Source: Dryocola clanedunensis subsp. sulfonylureivorans (lineage in GTDB: Bacteria > Pseudomonadota > Gammaproteobacteria > Enterobacterales > Enterobacteriaceae). From it: a stretch of 64,000 bases of DNA. The notes under the pieces were generated by a model. That model had not been told where the DNA came from and made no database searches. It was given only the letters and a program-made list of their open reading frames with translations. The first letter of the stretch is position 1, and each line of letters begins with the position of its first letter. This document shows, piece after piece, positions 1-11,280 of the stretch. The position numbers and the translations under genes are program-made. The stretch is from assembly GCF_016756775.1 (NCBI RefSeq), contig NZ_JAERMU010000011.1, positions 62,001-126,000 on the forward strand. The letters are read 5' to 3'.

Positions 1-1045
1 CAATATTTCTCTGGATTTAGGCAATAACGCGGAAGCCGTCATCATTCGTGAAGACATGCTGCCACGTGAAAACTTCCGTCCAGGCGACCGTATTCGCGGT
101 GTGCTGTATGCCGTACGCCCTGAAGCGCGCGGCGCGCAGCTGTTCGTTAGCCGTTCCAAACCGGAAATGCTGATTGAACTGTTCCGCATCGAAGTGCCAG
201 AAATCGGCGAAGAAGTCATTGAAATCAAGGCCGCAGCCCGCGATCCGGGTTCTCGTGCGAAAATCGCCGTGAAGACCAATGACAAACGTATCGATCCAGT
301 TGGTGCTTGCGTGGGTATGCGTGGTGCACGCGTACAGGCAGTTTCCACTGAACTGGGCGGCGAGCGTATTGATATCGTGCTGTGGGATGACAACCCGGCG
401 CAATTTGTTATCAATGCCATGGCCCCGGCTGATGTGGCTTCCATTGTGGTTGACGAAGACAAACACACGATGGATATCGCGGTAGAGGCAGGCAATCTGG
501 CGCAGGCGATTGGCCGTAACGGTCAAAACGTGCGTCTGGCAGCGCAGCTGAGCGGCTGGGAACTCAACGTGATGACCGTTGATGACCTGCAGGCTAAGCA
601 CCAGGCTGAAGCGCATGCCGCCATTGATACCTTTACCAAATACCTCGACATTGACGAGGATTTCGCCACCGTGTTGGTTGAAGAAGGCTTCTCAAGCCTT
701 GAAGAGCTGGCCTATGTGCCGGTGAAAGAGCTGTTAGAAGTTGACGGCCTTGATGAAGACACAGTGGAAGCATTACGCGAACGCGCCAAAAACGCCCTCA
801 CCACTCTGGCACTTGCTCAGGAAGAAAGCTTAGGCGATAGCAAACCTCAAGAGGATCTTCTGAACCTCGAAGGGATGGATCGCACGCTGGCATTCAAACT
901 GGCTGCACGTGGTGTGAGCTCACTGGAAGACCTGGCTGAGCAAGGTGTTGACGACCTGTCAGATATTGAAGGATTAAGCAACGAAAAAGCCGGTGAGTTG
1001 ATCATGGCTGCTCGTAATATCTGCTGGTTCGGCGACGAAGCGTAA
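1..1045 (+). CDS. nusA: Transcription termination/antitermination factor NusA (5' end missing)
   Basis: NusA binds RNA polymerase and modulates pausing, Rho-dependent termination and antitermination. The frame is open from base 2 and ends with TAA at 1043-1045; the start codon lies to the left of the window. About 347 codons are present, against roughly 495 residues in E. coli, so the N-terminal RNA polymerase-binding domain and part of the S1 domain are missing. What remains includes the end of S1, two KH domains ([19 protein letters not shown] is a clear KH signature) and the two acidic helix-hairpin-helix repeats at the C-terminus ([18 protein letters not shown] and the related [18 protein letters not shown]). 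infB follows after 24 bases, the normal enteric order of this operon. Identification is from strong similarity to the E. coli protein. Confidence 0.97.
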   Translation, partial: NISLDLGNNAEAVIIREDMLPRENFRPGDRIRGVLYAVRPEARGAQLFVSRSKPEMLIELFRIEVPEIGEEVIEIKAAARDPGSRAKIAVKTNDKRIDPVGACVGMRGARVQAVSTELGGERIDIVLWDDNPAQFVINAMAPADVASIVVDEDKHTMDIAVEAGNLAQAIGRNGQNVRLAAQLSGWELNVMTVDDLQAKHQAEAHAAIDTFTKYLDIDEDFATVLVEEGFSSLEELAYVPVKELLEVDGLDEDTVEALRERAKNALTTLALAQEESLGDSKPQEDLLNLEGMDRTLAFKLAARGVSSLEDLAEQGVDDLSDIEGLSNEKAGELIMAARNICWFGDEA

Positions 1046-1069
1046 TAAACTGTAGCAGGAAGGAACAGC

Positions 1070-3754
1070 ATGACAGATGTAACCGTAAAAGCGCTGGCCG
1101 AAGAGATTCAGACCTCCGTGGACCGCCTGGTACAGCAATTTGCTGATGCAGGCATCCCGAAGTCGGCTGATGACTCTGTTTCCGCGCAAGAGAAACAAAC
1201 CTTGCTGACCCACCTGAACCGTGAACACGGCTCAGCACCAGACAAGTTGACTTTACAGCGCAAAACGCGCAGTACTTTAAATATTCCAGGTACCGGTGGG
1301 AAAAGTAAATCGGTACAAATCGAAGTCCGCAAGAAGCGCACCTTTGTGAAACGTGATCCGCAAGAGGCTGAACGCCTGGCCGCGGAAGAACAAGCGCAGC
1401 GTGAAGCGGAAGAGCAAGCCCAACGTGAGGCGCAGGAAGCTGCCAATCGTCAGGCGCAAGAAAAAGCTAAACGTGATGCTGAAGAACAAGCTAAGCGTGA
1501 AGCCGCTGACAAAGCGAAACGTGAAGCTGCGGAAAAAGACAAAGTGAGCAATCAACAAGACGATATGACGAAAACCGCCCAGGCCGAGAAAGCCCGCCGC
1601 GAAGCAGAATCTGCCGAGATTAAGCGCAAAGCGGAAGAAGAAGCCCGTCGCAAACTAGAAGAAGATGCCCGTCGTGTCGCTGAAGAGGCCCGTAAAATGG
1701 CTGAAGCGAACGCTGGCGTCTGGACGGAAGAAGAGAAAGTGGAAGACGACAAAACTGATTACCATGTAACCACTTCTCAGCACGCCCGCCAGGCTGAAGA
1801 CGAAAACGATCGTCAGGTAGAAGCTGGACGGACTCGCGCTCGTACTACTGCGACTAAAGCACCACGCCAGAAGAAAGGCGGCAAGCACGGTGAATCTAAA
1901 GCCGATCGCGAAGAAGCTCGCGCAGCGGTTCGTGGTGGTAAAGGCAAGCGTAAGCCAAGCTCCCTGCAGCAGGGCTTCAACAAGCCTGCCCAGGCTGTTA
2001 ACCGTGACGTTGTGATCGGCGAGACCGTCACCGTTGCCGAGCTGGCTAACAAAATGGCTGTTAAAGGCTCTCAGGTCATCAAAGCAATGATGAAACTGGG
2101 CGCAATGGCGACCATCAACCAGGTCATCGACCAGGAAACCGCACAGCTGGTTGCCGAAGAGATGGGCCACAAGGTTATCCTGCGTCGTGAAAACGAGCTG
2201 GAAGAAGCGCTGATGAGCGACCGTGATACAGATGCAGTTGCTGAAGCACGCGCGCCGGTTGTTACCATCATGGGTCACGTTGACCACGGTAAAACCTCTC
2301 TGCTCGACTACATTCGTTCTACTAAAGTCGCATCCGGCGAAGCGGGTGGTATTACCCAGCATATCGGTGCTTACCACGTAGAAACTGACAACGGTATGGT
2401 CACCTTCCTGGATACCCCGGGCCACGCAGCGTTTACTTCTATGCGTGCTCGTGGTGCTCAGGCGACCGATATCGTTGTTCTGGTTGTTGCCGCAGACGAT
2501 GGCGTGATGCCACAGACAATCGAAGCAATCCAGCACGCGAAAGCGGCGCAGGTGCCGGTTGTTGTTGCGGTGAACAAAATTGACAAGCTGGAAGCCGATC
2601 CAGACCGCGTTAAGCAGGAACTGTCTCAGTACGGCATCATGCCAGAAGAGTGGGGCGGTGAAAGCCAGTTCATCCATGTCTCTGCTAAAGCAGGTACGGG
2701 CATTGACGAACTGCTGGACGCAATCCTGCTGCAGGCTGAAGTTCTTGAACTGAAAGCAATGCGTGAAGGCATGGCAAGCGGCGTGGTTATCGAATCCTTC
2801 TTGGATAAAGGTCGTGGTCCGGTAGCAACCGTTCTGGTGCGTGAAGGCTCCCTGAACAAGGGCGACATCGTGCTGTGTGGCTTCGAATATGGCCGCGTTC
2901 GTGCAATGCGTGACGAAATGGGTCGCGAAGTGACTGAAGCTGGTCCTTCTATCCCGGTTGAAATCCTCGGTCTGTCTGGTGTGCCAGCAGCGGGTGATGA
3001 AGTTACCGTTGTTCGTGACGAGAAAAAAGCGCGTGAAGTTGCTCTGTATCGTCAGGGTAAATTCCGCGAAGTGAAACTGGCTCGCCAGCAGAAATCCAAA
3101 CTGGAAAACATGTTCGCCAACATGACCGAAGGCGAAGTGTCCGAAGTGAACATCGTGCTGAAAGCCGACGTTCAGGGTTCTGTGGAAGCGATCAGCGACT
3201 CCCTGCTGAAGCTGTCTACTGATGAAGTGAAAGTGAAAATCATCGGTTCCGGCGTGGGCGGTATCACTGAAACTGACGCAACGCTTGCTGCGGCTTCCAA
3301 CGCAATCCTGGTTGGCTTTAACGTTCGTGCCGATGCCTCTGCTCGCCGCGTGATTGAAGCTGAAAGCCTGGATCTGCGTTACTACTCCGTCATCTACCAT
3401 CTGATCGACGAAGTGAAAGCAGCGATGAGCGGCATGCTCTCTCCGGAACTGAAACAGCAGATCCTCGGCCTGGCCGAAGTTCGCGATGTGTTCAAATCAC
3501 CGAAGTTTGGTGCCATCGCAGGCTGTATGGTTACCGAGGGCGTGGTCAAACGTCACAACCCAATCCGTGTTCTGCGCGACAACGTGGTTATCTATGAAGG
3601 CGAGCTGGAATCCCTGCGCCGCTTCAAAGATGACGCGAACGAAGTGCGTAACGGCATGGAATGTGGTATCGGCGTTAAGAACTACAACGACGTCCGCGTG
3701 GGCGATGTCATCGAAGTCTTCGAAATCATCGAAATCCAGCGTACGATCGCCTGA
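1070..3754 (+). CDS. infB: Translation initiation factor IF-2
   Basis: IF-2 is the GTPase that brings initiator fMet-tRNA to the 30S subunit and promotes subunit joining. The product is 894 residues, close to the 890 of E. coli. The N-terminal region (about residues 100-215) is a charged Glu/Lys/Arg/Ala-rich helical segment; the GTPase domain begins with GHVDHGKT at residues 402-409, followed by DTPGH and NKID motifs, then domains II-IV. A good Shine-Dalgarno (AGGAAGG) precedes the ATG. E. coli makes shorter forms (IF2-beta and gamma) from internal starts; the equivalent codons are present here as GTG at 1544 (codon 159) and ATG at 1565 (codon 166), so the alternative isoforms are probably retained. 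It is co-transcribed with nusA and rbfA. Confidence 0.98.
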   Translation: MTDVTVKALAEEIQTSVDRLVQQFADAGIPKSADDSVSAQEKQTLLTHLNREHGSAPDKLTLQRKTRSTLNIPGTGGKSKSVQIEVRKKRTFVKRDPQEAERLAAEEQAQREAEEQAQREAQEAANRQAQEKAKRDAEEQAKREAADKAKREAAEKDKVSNQQDDMTKTAQAEKARREAESAEIKRKAEEEARRKLEEDARRVAEEARKMAEANAGVWTEEEKVEDDKTDYHVTTSQHARQAEDENDRQVEAGRTRARTTATKAPRQKKGGKHGESKADREEARAAVRGGKGKRKPSSLQQGFNKPAQAVNRDVVIGETVTVAELANKMAVKGSQVIKAMMKLGAMATINQVIDQETAQLVAEEMGHKVILRRENELEEALMSDRDTDAVAEARAPVVTIMGHVDHGKTSLLDYIRSTKVASGEAGGITQHIGAYHVETDNGMVTFLDTPGHAAFTSMRARGAQATDIVVLVVAADDGVMPQTIEAIQHAKAAQVPVVVAVNKIDKLEADPDRVKQELSQYGIMPEEWGGESQFIHVSAKAGTGIDELLDAILLQAEVLELKAMREGMASGVVIESFLDKGRGPVATVLVREGSLNKGDIVLCGFEYGRVRAMRDEMGREVTEAGPSIPVEILGLSGVPAAGDEVTVVRDEKKAREVALYRQGKFREVKLARQQKSKLENMFANMTEGEVSEVNIVLKADVQGSVEAISDSLLKLSTDEVKVKIIGSGVGGITETDATLAAASNAILVGFNVRADASARRVIEAESLDLRYYSVIYHLIDEVKAAMSGMLSPELKQQILGLAEVRDVFKSPKFGAIAGCMVTEGVVKRHNPIRVLRDNVVIYEGELESLRRFKDDANEVRNGMECGIGVKNYNDVRVGDVIEVFEIIEIQRTIA

Positions 3755-3783
3755 TAGAGTCCGAGTTATCGGCAATATCTTAA

Positions 3784-3802
3784 GGGGGGCCGAGCGCCCC
3801 CC
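3784..3802 (+). terminator. GC-rich hairpin between infB and rbfA
   Basis: A perfect 7-bp stem, GGGGGGC paired with GCCCCCC around a 5-nt loop, lies just upstream of rbfA. No T-run follows, so it is unlikely to stop transcription efficiently; it may be a processing or stabilising hairpin inside the operon. Confidence 0.45.
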
Positions 3803-3823
3803 GATTTGTATGGAGAATTTATT

Positions 3824-4225
3824 ATGGCGAAAGAATTTGGTCGCCCGCAGCGCGTCTCTCAGGAATTGCAGAAAGAAATCGCAATTATCCTGCAGCGCGA
3901 AATTAAAGATCCGCGTCTGGGCATGATGACCACCGTTTCCGGTGTCGAAGTCTCCCGCGATCTGGCCTATGCCAAAGTGTTCGTCACCTTCCTGAACGAC
4001 AAAGACGACAATGCCATCAAAGAAGGCATTAAAGTTTTACAGGACGCTTCCGGCTACATCCGCACTCTGGTAGGCAAAGCGATGCGTCTGCGTATCGTGC
4101 CTGAACTGACCTTCTTCTACGACAACTCGTTAGTCGAGGGGATGCGCATGTCCAACCTGGTTTCCAACGTCATCCGCAGCGATGACGAGCGTCGCGTGAA
4201 TACGGACGACAGCAAGGAGGATTAA
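3824..4225 (+). CDS. rbfA: 30S ribosome-binding factor RbfA
   Basis: RbfA is a small KH-fold protein that binds the 30S subunit and assists late maturation of the 16S rRNA 5' end, notably in the cold. The product begins [19 protein letters not shown] and has 133 residues, the same length as in E. coli. An in-frame ATG at 3806 would add six residues, but ATG 3824 is preceded by TGGAG at good spacing and matches the known N-terminus. The stop codon overlaps the truB start by one base (TAATG), which suggests translational coupling. The acidic C-terminal tail ([15 protein letters not shown]) is typical. Confidence 0.97.
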   Translation: MAKEFGRPQRVSQELQKEIAIILQREIKDPRLGMMTTVSGVEVSRDLAYAKVFVTFLNDKDDNAIKEGIKVLQDASGYIRTLVGKAMRLRIVPELTFFYDNSLVEGMRMSNLVSNVIRSDDERRVNTDDSKED

Positions 4226-5169
4226 TGAGTCGTCCTCGTCGTCGTGGTCGTGATATCCACGGTGTGCTACTGCTGGATAAGCCACAGGGGCTGTCGTCTA
4301 ACGATGCCCTGCAAAAAGTAAAACGCATTTATAACGCCAACCGCGCTGGCCACACCGGCGCGCTGGATCCTCTGGCAACCGGCATGCTACCGATTTGCCT
4401 GGGTGAAGCGACCAAGTTTTCTCGCTACCTGCTGGATTCAGACAAGCGTTATCGTGTGATCGCCCGCCTGGGTCAGCGCACTGATACGTCGGACGCGGAT
4501 GGTACCGTGGTGCAGGAGCGTCCGGTTACGTTTAGCGAGCATGAGCTGGCGGCGGCACTGGACAGTTTCCGTGGCGATACCATGCAGGTGCCGTCCATGT
4601 ATTCGGCGCTGAAGCATCAGGGCAAACCGCTGTACGAATATGCCCGTCAGGGTATTGAAGTTAAGCGTGAAGCCCGCCCAATCACGGTCTACGAACTGCT
4701 GTTTATTCGCCATGAAGGCGATGAGCTGGAGCTGGAGATTCACTGCTCTAAGGGTACGTATATTCGTACCATCACCGACGACCTGGGTGAAAAGCTGGGC
4801 TGCGGCGCACACGTGACTTTCCTGCGCCGCCTTGCCGTTAGCAAATATCCTGTCGAACGTATGGTGACTCTCGAACAGCTGCATGAGCTTGTTGAACAGG
4901 CTCATCGGCAGGACGTGGAGCCGGGCTCTTTGTTAGATCCACTTTTAATGCCAATGGACAGTCCGGCTTCGGACTTCCCACTCGTTAATTTGCTTCCTGT
5001 GGTTGCGGGCTATTTCAAAAATGGCCAGCCGGTACAGGTCGCGAATGTTCCAGCCGACGGGCTGGTTCGGGTGACTGAAGGCGATGACGCTAAATTCATT
5101 GGCATGGGCGAGATAGACGAAGATGGTCGCGTCGCGCCTCGTCGTCTGGTCGTCGAGTATCCCGTGTGA
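4225..5169 (+). CDS. truB: tRNA pseudouridine-55 synthase TruB
   Basis: TruB converts uridine 55 in the T-loop of most elongator tRNAs to pseudouridine and also acts as a tRNA chaperone. The 314-residue protein matches E. coli in length. The catalytic motif [12 protein letters not shown] places the nucleophilic aspartate at residue 48, and the KGTYIRTI motif is present in the middle, followed by a C-terminal PUA-like domain. Its ATG overlaps the rbfA stop by one base. An N-terminal Arg-rich stretch (SRPRRRGRD) is normal for the family. The gene ends 14 bases before the rpsO promoter, so rpsO can be transcribed both from that promoter and by read-through. Confidence 0.98.
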   Translation: MSRPRRRGRDIHGVLLLDKPQGLSSNDALQKVKRIYNANRAGHTGALDPLATGMLPICLGEATKFSRYLLDSDKRYRVIARLGQRTDTSDADGTVVQERPVTFSEHELAAALDSFRGDTMQVPSMYSALKHQGKPLYEYARQGIEVKREARPITVYELLFIRHEGDELELEIHCSKGTYIRTITDDLGEKLGCGAHVTFLRRLAVSKYPVERMVTLEQLHELVEQAHRQDVEPGSLLDPLLMPMDSPASDFPLVNLLPVVAGYFKNGQPVQVANVPADGLVRVTEGDDAKFIGMGEIDEDGRVAPRRLVVEYPV

Positions 5170-5183
5170 CATCTGTAGTGACC

Positions 5184-5212
5184 TTGCGATAAGAGGTGGC
5201 TACAGGTAAAAT
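5184..5212 (+). promoter_or_regulatory. rpsO promoter
   Basis: A -35 element TTGCGA (5184-5189), a 17-bp spacer and a -10 element TAAAAT (5207-5212) lie immediately after truB, giving a predicted start near 5219. Position and sequence fit the known primary rpsO promoter of E. coli; this gives rpsO expression independent of the nusA operon. Confidence 0.8.
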
Positions 5213-5218
5213 AGCGCG

Positions 5219-5592
<374 letters not shown>

Positions 5593-5609
5593 GTCTTGCG
5601 AGTTTCAGA

Positions 5610-5637
5610 AAAAGGGGCCTTTTAAGGCCCCTTTTTT
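5610..5637 (+). terminator. rpsO rho-independent terminator (bidirectional)
   Basis: The inverted repeat AAGGGGCC...GGCCCCTT is followed by TTTTTT on the plus strand and preceded by AAAAA, so it can also end transcripts arriving from the pnp side on the minus strand. Confidence 0.9.
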
Positions 5638-5800
5638 CAACCAGACGGCAGCAATTCTATGGAAACTAATGTATTGTTGCTGTGTGTGATCTTTGTTGCA
5701 GAGGTTCGCGCGGCTAATGAGAAGCTTGACCCGCAGGGACGGTTCAGGATTGTCATTAGTCGCGAGGATGTGATGAAGATCGGGTCATAACGACACCGCG
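5612..5800 (-). ncRNA. sraG: Possible SraG-type small RNA between rpsO and pnp
   Basis: In E. coli a small RNA, SraG, is encoded on the strand opposite to rpsO and pnp in this same gap. Here the gap is of suitable size and the rpsO terminator also works in the minus direction, giving a plausible 3' end. I could not identify a convincing minus-strand promoter, and the 5' end given is approximate. This is a call by position, not by recognised sequence. Confidence 0.3.
5709..5764 (+). promoter_or_regulatory. pnp leader stem-loop (RNase III/PNPase autoregulation)
   Basis: CGCGGCTAATGA (5709-5720) pairs with TCATTAGTCGCG (5753-5764), one mismatch, to form a long hairpin about 75 nt upstream of the pnp start. 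In E. coli RNase III cleaves this leader duplex and PNPase then degrades it, destabilising its own mRNA. The sequence and distance here fit that mechanism. Confidence 0.8.
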
Positions 5801-5839
5801 TGAAGTCACCGGTAGTCTAAGAATCTAAAGGATAATATC

Positions 5840-7969
5840 TTGCTAAATCCGATCGTTCGTAAATTCCAGTATGGTCAGCATACGGTCACTATTGAGACCG
5901 GCATGATGGCGCGCCAGGCTACCGCAGCAGTAATGGTAAGCATGGACGACACCGCAGTATTCGTGACCGTTGTAGGTCAGAAAAAAGCGAAGGCGGGCCA
6001 GGACTTCTTCCCACTGACCGTTAACTATCAGGAGCGTACCTACGCTGCTGGTCGTATCCCAGGCAGCTTCTTCCGTCGTGAAGGCCGCCCAAGCGAAGGC
6101 GAAACCCTGATTGCGCGTCTGATTGACCGCCCGGTTCGTCCGCTGTTCCCGGAAGGCTTCGTCAACGAAGTTCAGGTTATCGCTACCGTGGTTTCCGTAA
6201 ACCCACAGGTACATCCTGATATCGTTGCAATGATCGGTGCATCTGCTGCGCTGAGCCTGTCTGGCATTCCATTCAATGGTCCTATTGGTTCTGCTCGTGT
6301 GGGCTACATCAATGACCAGTACGTACTGAACCCAACCGCTGACGAGCTCAAAGAGAGCAAGCTGGACCTGGTTGTTGCCGGTACCGAAAATGCAGTACTG
6401 ATGGTTGAATCCGAAGCAGAACTGCTGAGCGAAGACCAGATGCTGGGTGCAGTTGTGTTCGGTCACGAACAGCAGCAGGTTGTTATCCAGAACATCAACT
6501 CTCTGGTTGCCGAAGCGGGCAAACCACGCTGGGACTGGCAGCCAGAAGCTGTGAACGAAGCGCTGAACGCGCGCGTTGCAGCCCTTGCTGAAGCTCGCCT
6601 GAGCGACGCATACCGTATCACCGACAAGCAAGAGCGCTACGCGCAGATTGGCGTGATCAAAACTGAAGTTATCGCAGCGCTGCTGGCGGAAGAAGAAACT
6701 CTGGATGACGCTGAGCTGAGCGACATCCTGCACGCTATCGAGAAAAACGTTGTTCGTAGCCGCGTTCTGCGTGGCGAGCCGCGTATCGATGGCCGCGAAA
6801 AAGACATGATCCGTGGTCTGGATGTGCGTACCGGCGTTCTGCCACGTACTCACGGTTCCGCACTGTTCACCCGTGGTGAAACTCAGGCGCTGGTTACTGC
6901 GACCCTGGGCACCGCGCGTGACGCGCAGAACCTGGACGAGTTGATGGGCGAACGTACCGACAACTTCCTGTTCCACTACAACTTCCCTCCGTACTCCGTA
7001 GGCGAAACCGGCATGGTCGGTTCACCGAAGCGTCGTGAGATCGGTCACGGTCGTCTGGCTAAGCGTGGCGTTCTGGCTGTAATGCCTGAAGCTGACCGCT
7101 TCCCGTACACCGTGCGTGTAGTGTCTGAAATCACTGAATCTAACGGTTCTTCTTCCATGGCTTCCGTTTGTGGTGCTTCCCTGGCCCTGATGGACGCAGG
7201 TGTGCCAATCAAAGCCGCGGTAGCGGGCATTGCGATGGGCCTCGTGAAAGAAGGCGAGAACTTCGTGGTTCTGTCCGACATTCTGGGTGACGAAGATCAC
7301 CTGGGCGACATGGACTTCAAAGTTGCCGGTAGCCGTGAAGGTATCTCTGCGCTGCAGATGGATATCAAAATCGAAGGCATCACCCGCGAAATCATGCAGG
7401 CTGCTCTGAGCCAGGCTAAAGGTGCGCGTCTGCACATCCTGGGCGTGATGGAGCAGGCTATCAACGCACCGCGTGGCGATATCTCTCAGTTCGCACCACG
7501 TATTCACACCATCAAGATCAACCCAGACAAGATCAAAGACGTGATCGGTAAGGGTGGTTCTGTGATTCGTGCGCTGACCGAAGAAACCGGCACTACCATT
7601 GAAATCGAAGATGACGGTACTGTGAAGATCGCAGCAACCGACGGCGAAAAAGCGAAACACGCGATTCGTCGTATCGAAGAGATCACCGCAGAAATCGAAG
7701 TGGGCCGCATCTACGCTGGTAAAGTTACCCGTATTGTAGACTTCGGTGCGTTCGTTGCTATCGGCGGCGGCAAAGAAGGTCTGGTTCACATCTCTCAGAT
7801 CGCTGACAAGCGCGTTGAGAAAGTGACCGACTATCTGCAGATGGGTCAGGAAGTGCCTGTGAAGGTACTGGAAGTTGACCGTCAGGGCCGCGTTCGCTTG
7901 AGCATCAAAGAAGCAACCGAGCAGTCCCCGGCAGAAGGTGCAGCACCTGCTGCTCCAGAAGCTGAGTAA
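5840..7969 (+). CDS. pnp: Polynucleotide phosphorylase (PNPase)
   Basis: PNPase is the phosphorolytic 3'-5' exoribonuclease of the RNA degradosome. The protein has 709 residues (711 in E. coli): two RNase PH-like domains separated by a helical domain, then a KH domain ([20 protein letters not shown], about residues 555-610) and an S1 domain ([18 protein letters not shown], about 620-690). The start is TTG at 5840, preceded by AAAGGATAAT; E. coli pnp also starts with TTG, and the product begins [20 protein letters not shown]. The C-terminal tail after S1 is short and Ala/Pro/Glu-rich. Expression is probably autoregulated through the leader hairpin at 5709-5764. Hairpins after the gene probably end or process the transcript before nlpI. 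Confidence 0.98.
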   Translation: MLNPIVRKFQYGQHTVTIETGMMARQATAAVMVSMDDTAVFVTVVGQKKAKAGQDFFPLTVNYQERTYAAGRIPGSFFRREGRPSEGETLIARLIDRPVRPLFPEGFVNEVQVIATVVSVNPQVHPDIVAMIGASAALSLSGIPFNGPIGSARVGYINDQYVLNPTADELKESKLDLVVAGTENAVLMVESEAELLSEDQMLGAVVFGHEQQQVVIQNINSLVAEAGKPRWDWQPEAVNEALNARVAALAEARLSDAYRITDKQERYAQIGVIKTEVIAALLAEEETLDDAELSDILHAIEKNVVRSRVLRGEPRIDGREKDMIRGLDVRTGVLPRTHGSALFTRGETQALVTATLGTARDAQNLDELMGERTDNFLFHYNFPPYSVGETGMVGSPKRREIGHGRLAKRGVLAVMPEADRFPYTVRVVSEITESNGSSSMASVCGASLALMDAGVPIKAAVAGIAMGLVKEGENFVVLSDILGDEDHLGDMDFKVAGSREGISALQMDIKIEGITREIMQAALSQAKGARLHILGVMEQAINAPRGDISQFAPRIHTIKINPDKIKDVIGKGGSVIRALTEETGTTIEIEDDGTVKIAATDGEKAKHAIRRIEEITAEIEVGRIYAGKVTRIVDFGAFVAIGGGKEGLVHISQIADKRVEKVTDYLQMGQEVPVKVLEVDRQGRVRLSIKEATEQSPAEGAAPAAPEAE

Positions 7970-7982
7970 GGTATTATCCTTT

Positions 7983-8037
7983 AGCTCCCTGTGGTGACAT
8001 GGGGAGCTGTTTATTACGGAGCAGGATGCTCCGTTTT
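7983..8037 (+). terminator. Two hairpins after pnp
   Basis: AGCTCCC (7983-7989) pairs with GGGAGCT (8002-8008) followed by GTTTATT; then CGGAGC (8017-8022) pairs with GCTCCG (8028-8033) followed by TTTT. The second is the better terminator. Some read-through into nlpI is likely, as in E. coli. Confidence 0.65.
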
Positions 8038-8088
8038 AGCAGCCGGCGGACAGGATGTTCATTCAATTGTTGTCTTCGGGAGTAGGAA

Positions 8089-8973
8089 ATGAAGCCTTTC
8101 TTGCGCTGGTGTTTCGTTGCGACAGCTCTCACGCTGGCAGGATGCAGCAACTCTGCCTGGCGTGAAAGTGAAGTCCTGGCGGTGCCATTGCAACCGACTT
8201 TGCAGCAAGAAGTCATTCTGGCACGCATGGAACAGATACTTGCCAGTCGGGCTTTAACCGATGATGAACGCGCACAGCTTTTATATGAGCGCGGAGTGTT
8301 GTATGATAGCCTCGGCTTGCGGGCTCTGGCGCGAAATGATTTTTCGCAAGCGCTGGCAATCCGCCCCGATATGCCTGAAGTATTCAATTACTTAGGCATA
8401 TATTTAACGCAGGCAGGCAATTTTGATGCTGCCTATGAAGCGTTTGATTCTGTACTTGAGCTTGATCCAACTTACAACTACGCGCATTTAAATCGCGGTA
8501 TCGCCCTCTACTACGGTGGTCGTTATCGTTTAGCGCAAGATGATCTGCTGGCGTTTTATCAAGACGATCCCAATGATCCTTTCCGCAGTCTGTGGCTCTA
8601 TATCGCTGAAAGCAATATTGACGCAAAACAGGCCAAGGAGTCGCTACAACAGCGGCTCGATAAATCGGATAAAGAGCAATGGGGATGGAACATTGTCGAG
8701 TTCTACCTGGGGAACATTAACGAAAGCACGTTAATGGAACGCCTCAAGGCGGACGCAACGGATAACACCTCGCTCGCTGAGCATCTCAGTGAAACCAACT
8801 TCTATTTAGGTAAGTTCTACCTAAGTCTGGGGGAAAAGGACAGCGCCACGGCACTGTTCAAGTTAGCGGTCGCTAACAACGTACACAACTACGTTGAGCA
8901 TCGTTATGCATTGTTGGAATTAGCGCTCTTGGGCCAGGAGCAAGATGACCTGGCAGAATCGGACCAGCAATAG
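8089..8973 (+). CDS. nlpI: Outer-membrane lipoprotein NlpI (TPR adaptor)
   Basis: NlpI is an outer-membrane lipoprotein that acts as adaptor for peptidoglycan hydrolases and delivers the endopeptidase MepS to the protease Prc. The 294-residue product has a lipoprotein signal with lipobox LAGC, so Cys19 becomes the lipidated N-terminus. Tetratricopeptide repeats follow, the clearest in the segments around [40 protein letters not shown] and [20 protein letters not shown]. Length equals that of E. coli NlpI. A ribosome-binding site GGGAGTAGG precedes the ATG. It sits between pnp and deaD as in other enterics. Confidence 0.97.
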   Translation: MKPFLRWCFVATALTLAGCSNSAWRESEVLAVPLQPTLQQEVILARMEQILASRALTDDERAQLLYERGVLYDSLGLRALARNDFSQALAIRPDMPEVFNYLGIYLTQAGNFDAAYEAFDSVLELDPTYNYAHLNRGIALYYGGRYRLAQDDLLAFYQDDPNDPFRSLWLYIAESNIDAKQAKESLQQRLDKSDKEQWGWNIVEFYLGNINESTLMERLKADATDNTSLAEHLSETNFYLGKFYLSLGEKDSATALFKLAVANNVHNYVEHRYALLELALLGQEQDDLAESDQQ

Positions 8974-9015
8974 CTGACGAACATCGATCAGCCCATAAAC
9001 TTTATCCATTAAAGT

Positions 9016-9048
9016 CATCACCTTCACGGGTGAGGGCGTTTTTGTTCG
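9016..9048 (+). terminator. Weak hairpin with T-run after nlpI
   Basis: A short stem (CACC...GGTG) in the nlpI-yrbN gap is followed by AGGGCGTTTTTG. The stem is only about 4-5 bp, so termination would be partial. Confidence 0.35.
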
Positions 9049-9084
9049 TTAATCAACCAAATTTGAGCCGGTTCACACTTTTCA

Positions 9085-9162
9085 ATGAAAATTGCAGGTC
9101 AATTTCACGATGAGTTATGTAGACTGGCCGCCATCTACGAGGCACGTGTACTACATGACTGA
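9085..9162 (+). CDS. yrbN: Small protein YrbN
   Basis: A 25-codon frame begins ATG AAA ATT GCA and encodes [20 protein letters not shown] plus five more residues. It closely resembles the 26-residue E. coli YrbN, which sits at the same place just upstream of deaD. The stop codon (9160-9162) overlaps the deaD start at 9155, so translation of deaD is probably coupled to that of yrbN. Function is not established. Conservation of a very short frame with its overlap argues that it is translated. Confidence 0.8.
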   Translation: MKIAGQFHDELCRLAAIYEARVLHD

Positions 9163-11122
9163 TATCATCGAGACTACTACTATCGAAACTACTTTTACCG
9201 ATCTGGGCCTTAACGGCTCCATTCTCAAAGCCCTGAACGATCTGGGCTACGAAAAGCCATCTCCAATCCAGGCAGAGTGTATTCCACACCTGCTGGGTGG
9301 CCGCGATGTTCTGGGTATGGCCCAGACAGGCAGCGGCAAAACCGCAGCGTTCTCTTTACCACTGCTGCACAACCTTGATCCAGAGCTGAAAGCACCACAA
9401 ATCCTGGTGCTGGCACCAACCCGCGAACTGGCGGTTCAGGTTGCTGAAGCCATGACGGATTTCTCTAAACACATGCACGGCGTAAACGTAGTGGCCCTTT
9501 ACGGTGGCCAGCGTTATGACGTACAGCTGCGCGCCCTGCGTCAGGGTCCACAAATTGTTGTGGGTACCCCGGGCCGTCTGCTCGATCACTTAAAACGCGG
9601 TACGCTGAACCTGTCCAGCCTGAAAGGCCTGGTACTGGATGAAGCTGATGAAATGCTGCGTATGGGCTTCATCGAAGACGTTGAAACCATCATGGCGCAG
9701 ATCCCGGAAGGTCATCAGACCGCTCTGTTCTCTGCAACTATGCCAGAAGCGATTCGTCGTATTACCCGTCGCTTCATGAAAGATCCACAGGAAGTTCGCA
9801 TTCAGTCAAGCGTGACGACTCGTCCGGACATCAGCCAGAGCTACTGGACCGTGCACGGTATGCGTAAGAACGAAGCGCTGGTTCGTTTCCTTGAGTCAGA
9901 AGATTTTGATGCGGCGATCATCTTCGTTCGTACCAAAAACGCAACTCTGGAAGTGGCTGAAGCGCTGGAGCGTAGCGGCTATAACAGCGCTGCACTGAAC
10001 GGTGACATGAACCAGGCCCTGCGTGAGCAGACTCTGGAGCGTCTGAAAGATGGTCGTCTGGACATCCTGATTGCTACCGACGTTGCGGCCCGTGGCCTGG
10101 ACGTTGAGCGTATCAGCCTGGTTGTTAACTACGACATCCCGATGGACTCAGAATCTTACGTTCACCGTATCGGCCGTACCGGTCGTGCGGGTCGTGCTGG
10201 CCGTGCGCTGCTGTTCGTTGAGAACCGCGAGCGTCGTCTGCTGCGCAACATCGAACGCACCATGAAGCTGACCATTCCAGAAGTTGAGCTGCCAAACCGT
10301 GACCTGCTGAGCGAGCGTCGCCTGGCTAAGTTCGCGGCTAAAGTTCAGCAGCAGCTGGAAAGCAGCGATCTGGATCTGTACCGTGGTCTGCTGGCAAAAA
10401 TTCAGCCTTCTGCGGAAGCTGAAGAAGCGCTGGATATCGAAACGCTGGCAGCAGCACTGCTGAAAATGGCTCAGGGCGAACGTCCACTGATCCTGCCACC
10501 AGATGCGCCAATGCGTCCACGTCGTGAATTCCGCGAGCGTGACGAACGTTTCGAACGCAGTGACCGTGCTCCACGCGGTGACCGTGGCGACCGCGCTCCA
10601 CGTGGCGATCGTCCACAGCGTGATGGCGATGCTCCACGTCGTGAACGTCGTGACGTTGGCGATATGGAACTGTACCGCATCGAAGTTGGCCGTGATGACG
10701 GCGTTGAAGTTCGTCACATCGTTGGCGCTATCGCTAACGAAGGCGACATCAGCAGCCGTTACATCGGTAACATCAAGCTGTTCGGTACTCACTCAACTAT
10801 CGAGCTGCCGAAAGGCATGCCGGGTGAGATCCTGCAGCACTTTACCCGCACTCGTATTCTGAACAAGCCGATGAATATGCAGCTGATGGGTGATGCGCAG
10901 CCACGTACTGACCGCGGTGGCGAACGCCGTGGCGGCGGTGCTCCTGCAGGCCGTGGTTTCGGTAGCGGTGAGCGTCGTGAAGGCGGTCGCGGTCCACGTC
11001 GTGACGGCCCGGCAGGCGCTGGCGCAGGTCGTAGCTTCAGCGGCGAACGTCGCGAAGGCGGCCGTGGCCCACGTCGTGAAGATGGCGCAGCACCTGCTCG
11101 TCGTCGTACAACTGAAGCTTAA
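9155..11122 (+). CDS. deaD: ATP-dependent RNA helicase DeaD (CsdA)
   Basis: DeaD is the cold-shock DEAD-box helicase involved in 50S assembly, mRNA decay and translation at low temperature. The 655-residue protein has motif I AQTGSGKT (residues 56-63), the DEAD box (162-165), SAT, and [11 protein letters not shown] in the second RecA domain, then an RNA-binding domain, and an Arg/Gly-rich tail with repeated [13 protein letters not shown]-type units. I start it at ATG 9155 ([14 protein letters not shown]), eight bases inside yrbN; a frame start at 9092 would add 21 residues but lies within yrbN and has no better ribosome-binding site. The N-terminus is slightly longer than E. coli's MAEFETTF. 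A strong terminator follows. Confidence 0.96.
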   Translation: MTDIIETTTIETTFTDLGLNGSILKALNDLGYEKPSPIQAECIPHLLGGRDVLGMAQTGSGKTAAFSLPLLHNLDPELKAPQILVLAPTRELAVQVAEAMTDFSKHMHGVNVVALYGGQRYDVQLRALRQGPQIVVGTPGRLLDHLKRGTLNLSSLKGLVLDEADEMLRMGFIEDVETIMAQIPEGHQTALFSATMPEAIRRITRRFMKDPQEVRIQSSVTTRPDISQSYWTVHGMRKNEALVRFLESEDFDAAIIFVRTKNATLEVAEALERSGYNSAALNGDMNQALREQTLERLKDGRLDILIATDVAARGLDVERISLVVNYDIPMDSESYVHRIGRTGRAGRAGRALLFVENRERRLLRNIERTMKLTIPEVELPNRDLLSERRLAKFAAKVQQQLESSDLDLYRGLLAKIQPSAEAEEALDIETLAAALLKMAQGERPLILPPDAPMRPRREFRERDERFERSDRAPRGDRGDRAPRGDRPQRDGDAPRRERRDVGDMELYRIEVGRDDGVEVRHIVGAIANEGDISSRYIGNIKLFGTHSTIELPKGMPGEILQHFTRTRILNKPMNMQLMGDAQPRTDRGGERRGGGAPAGRGFGSGERREGGRGPRRDGPAGAGAGRSFSGERREGGRGPRREDGAAPARRRTTEA

Positions 11123-11170
11123 TTAGCCGAAGTTTATGCCTGCATTTAGCGTGCAGGCAGCCATAAAAAG

Positions 11171-11199
11171 TCCCGGTTAGCGATACCGGGATTTTTTTT
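11171..11199 (+). terminator. deaD rho-independent terminator
   Basis: CCCGGT (11172-11177) pairs with ACCGGG (11185-11190) and is followed by a run of eight T. A second hairpin, CCTGCA...TGCAGG, lies about 20 bases upstream. Confidence 0.9.
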
Positions 11200-11206
11200 A
11201 TCCAAA

Positions 11207-11229
11207 GTGTACTCATGTACTGGTACAAT
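11207..11229 (+). promoter_or_regulatory. mtr promoter region with probable TrpR operator
   Basis: GTACTCATGTACTGGTAC overlaps a -10-like TACAAT (11224-11229) just upstream of mtr. E. coli mtr has a TrpR operator of very similar sequence overlapping its promoter. Only the outer GTAC arms are clearly symmetric and I see no clean -35, so this rests mainly on position and resemblance. Confidence 0.5.
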
Positions 11230-11280
11230 ACTCCGCATTCGGGCCGTCACTCTGGCGGCTCTCATGTTTCAGGAATTTGT

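Noticed and set aside
1655-3400. Minus-strand open frame of 581 codons opposite infB
   Set aside because: Composition is rich in His, Phe, Arg and Thr as expected from the reverse complement of a highly biased gene; no start signal or family resemblance; infB itself is certain.
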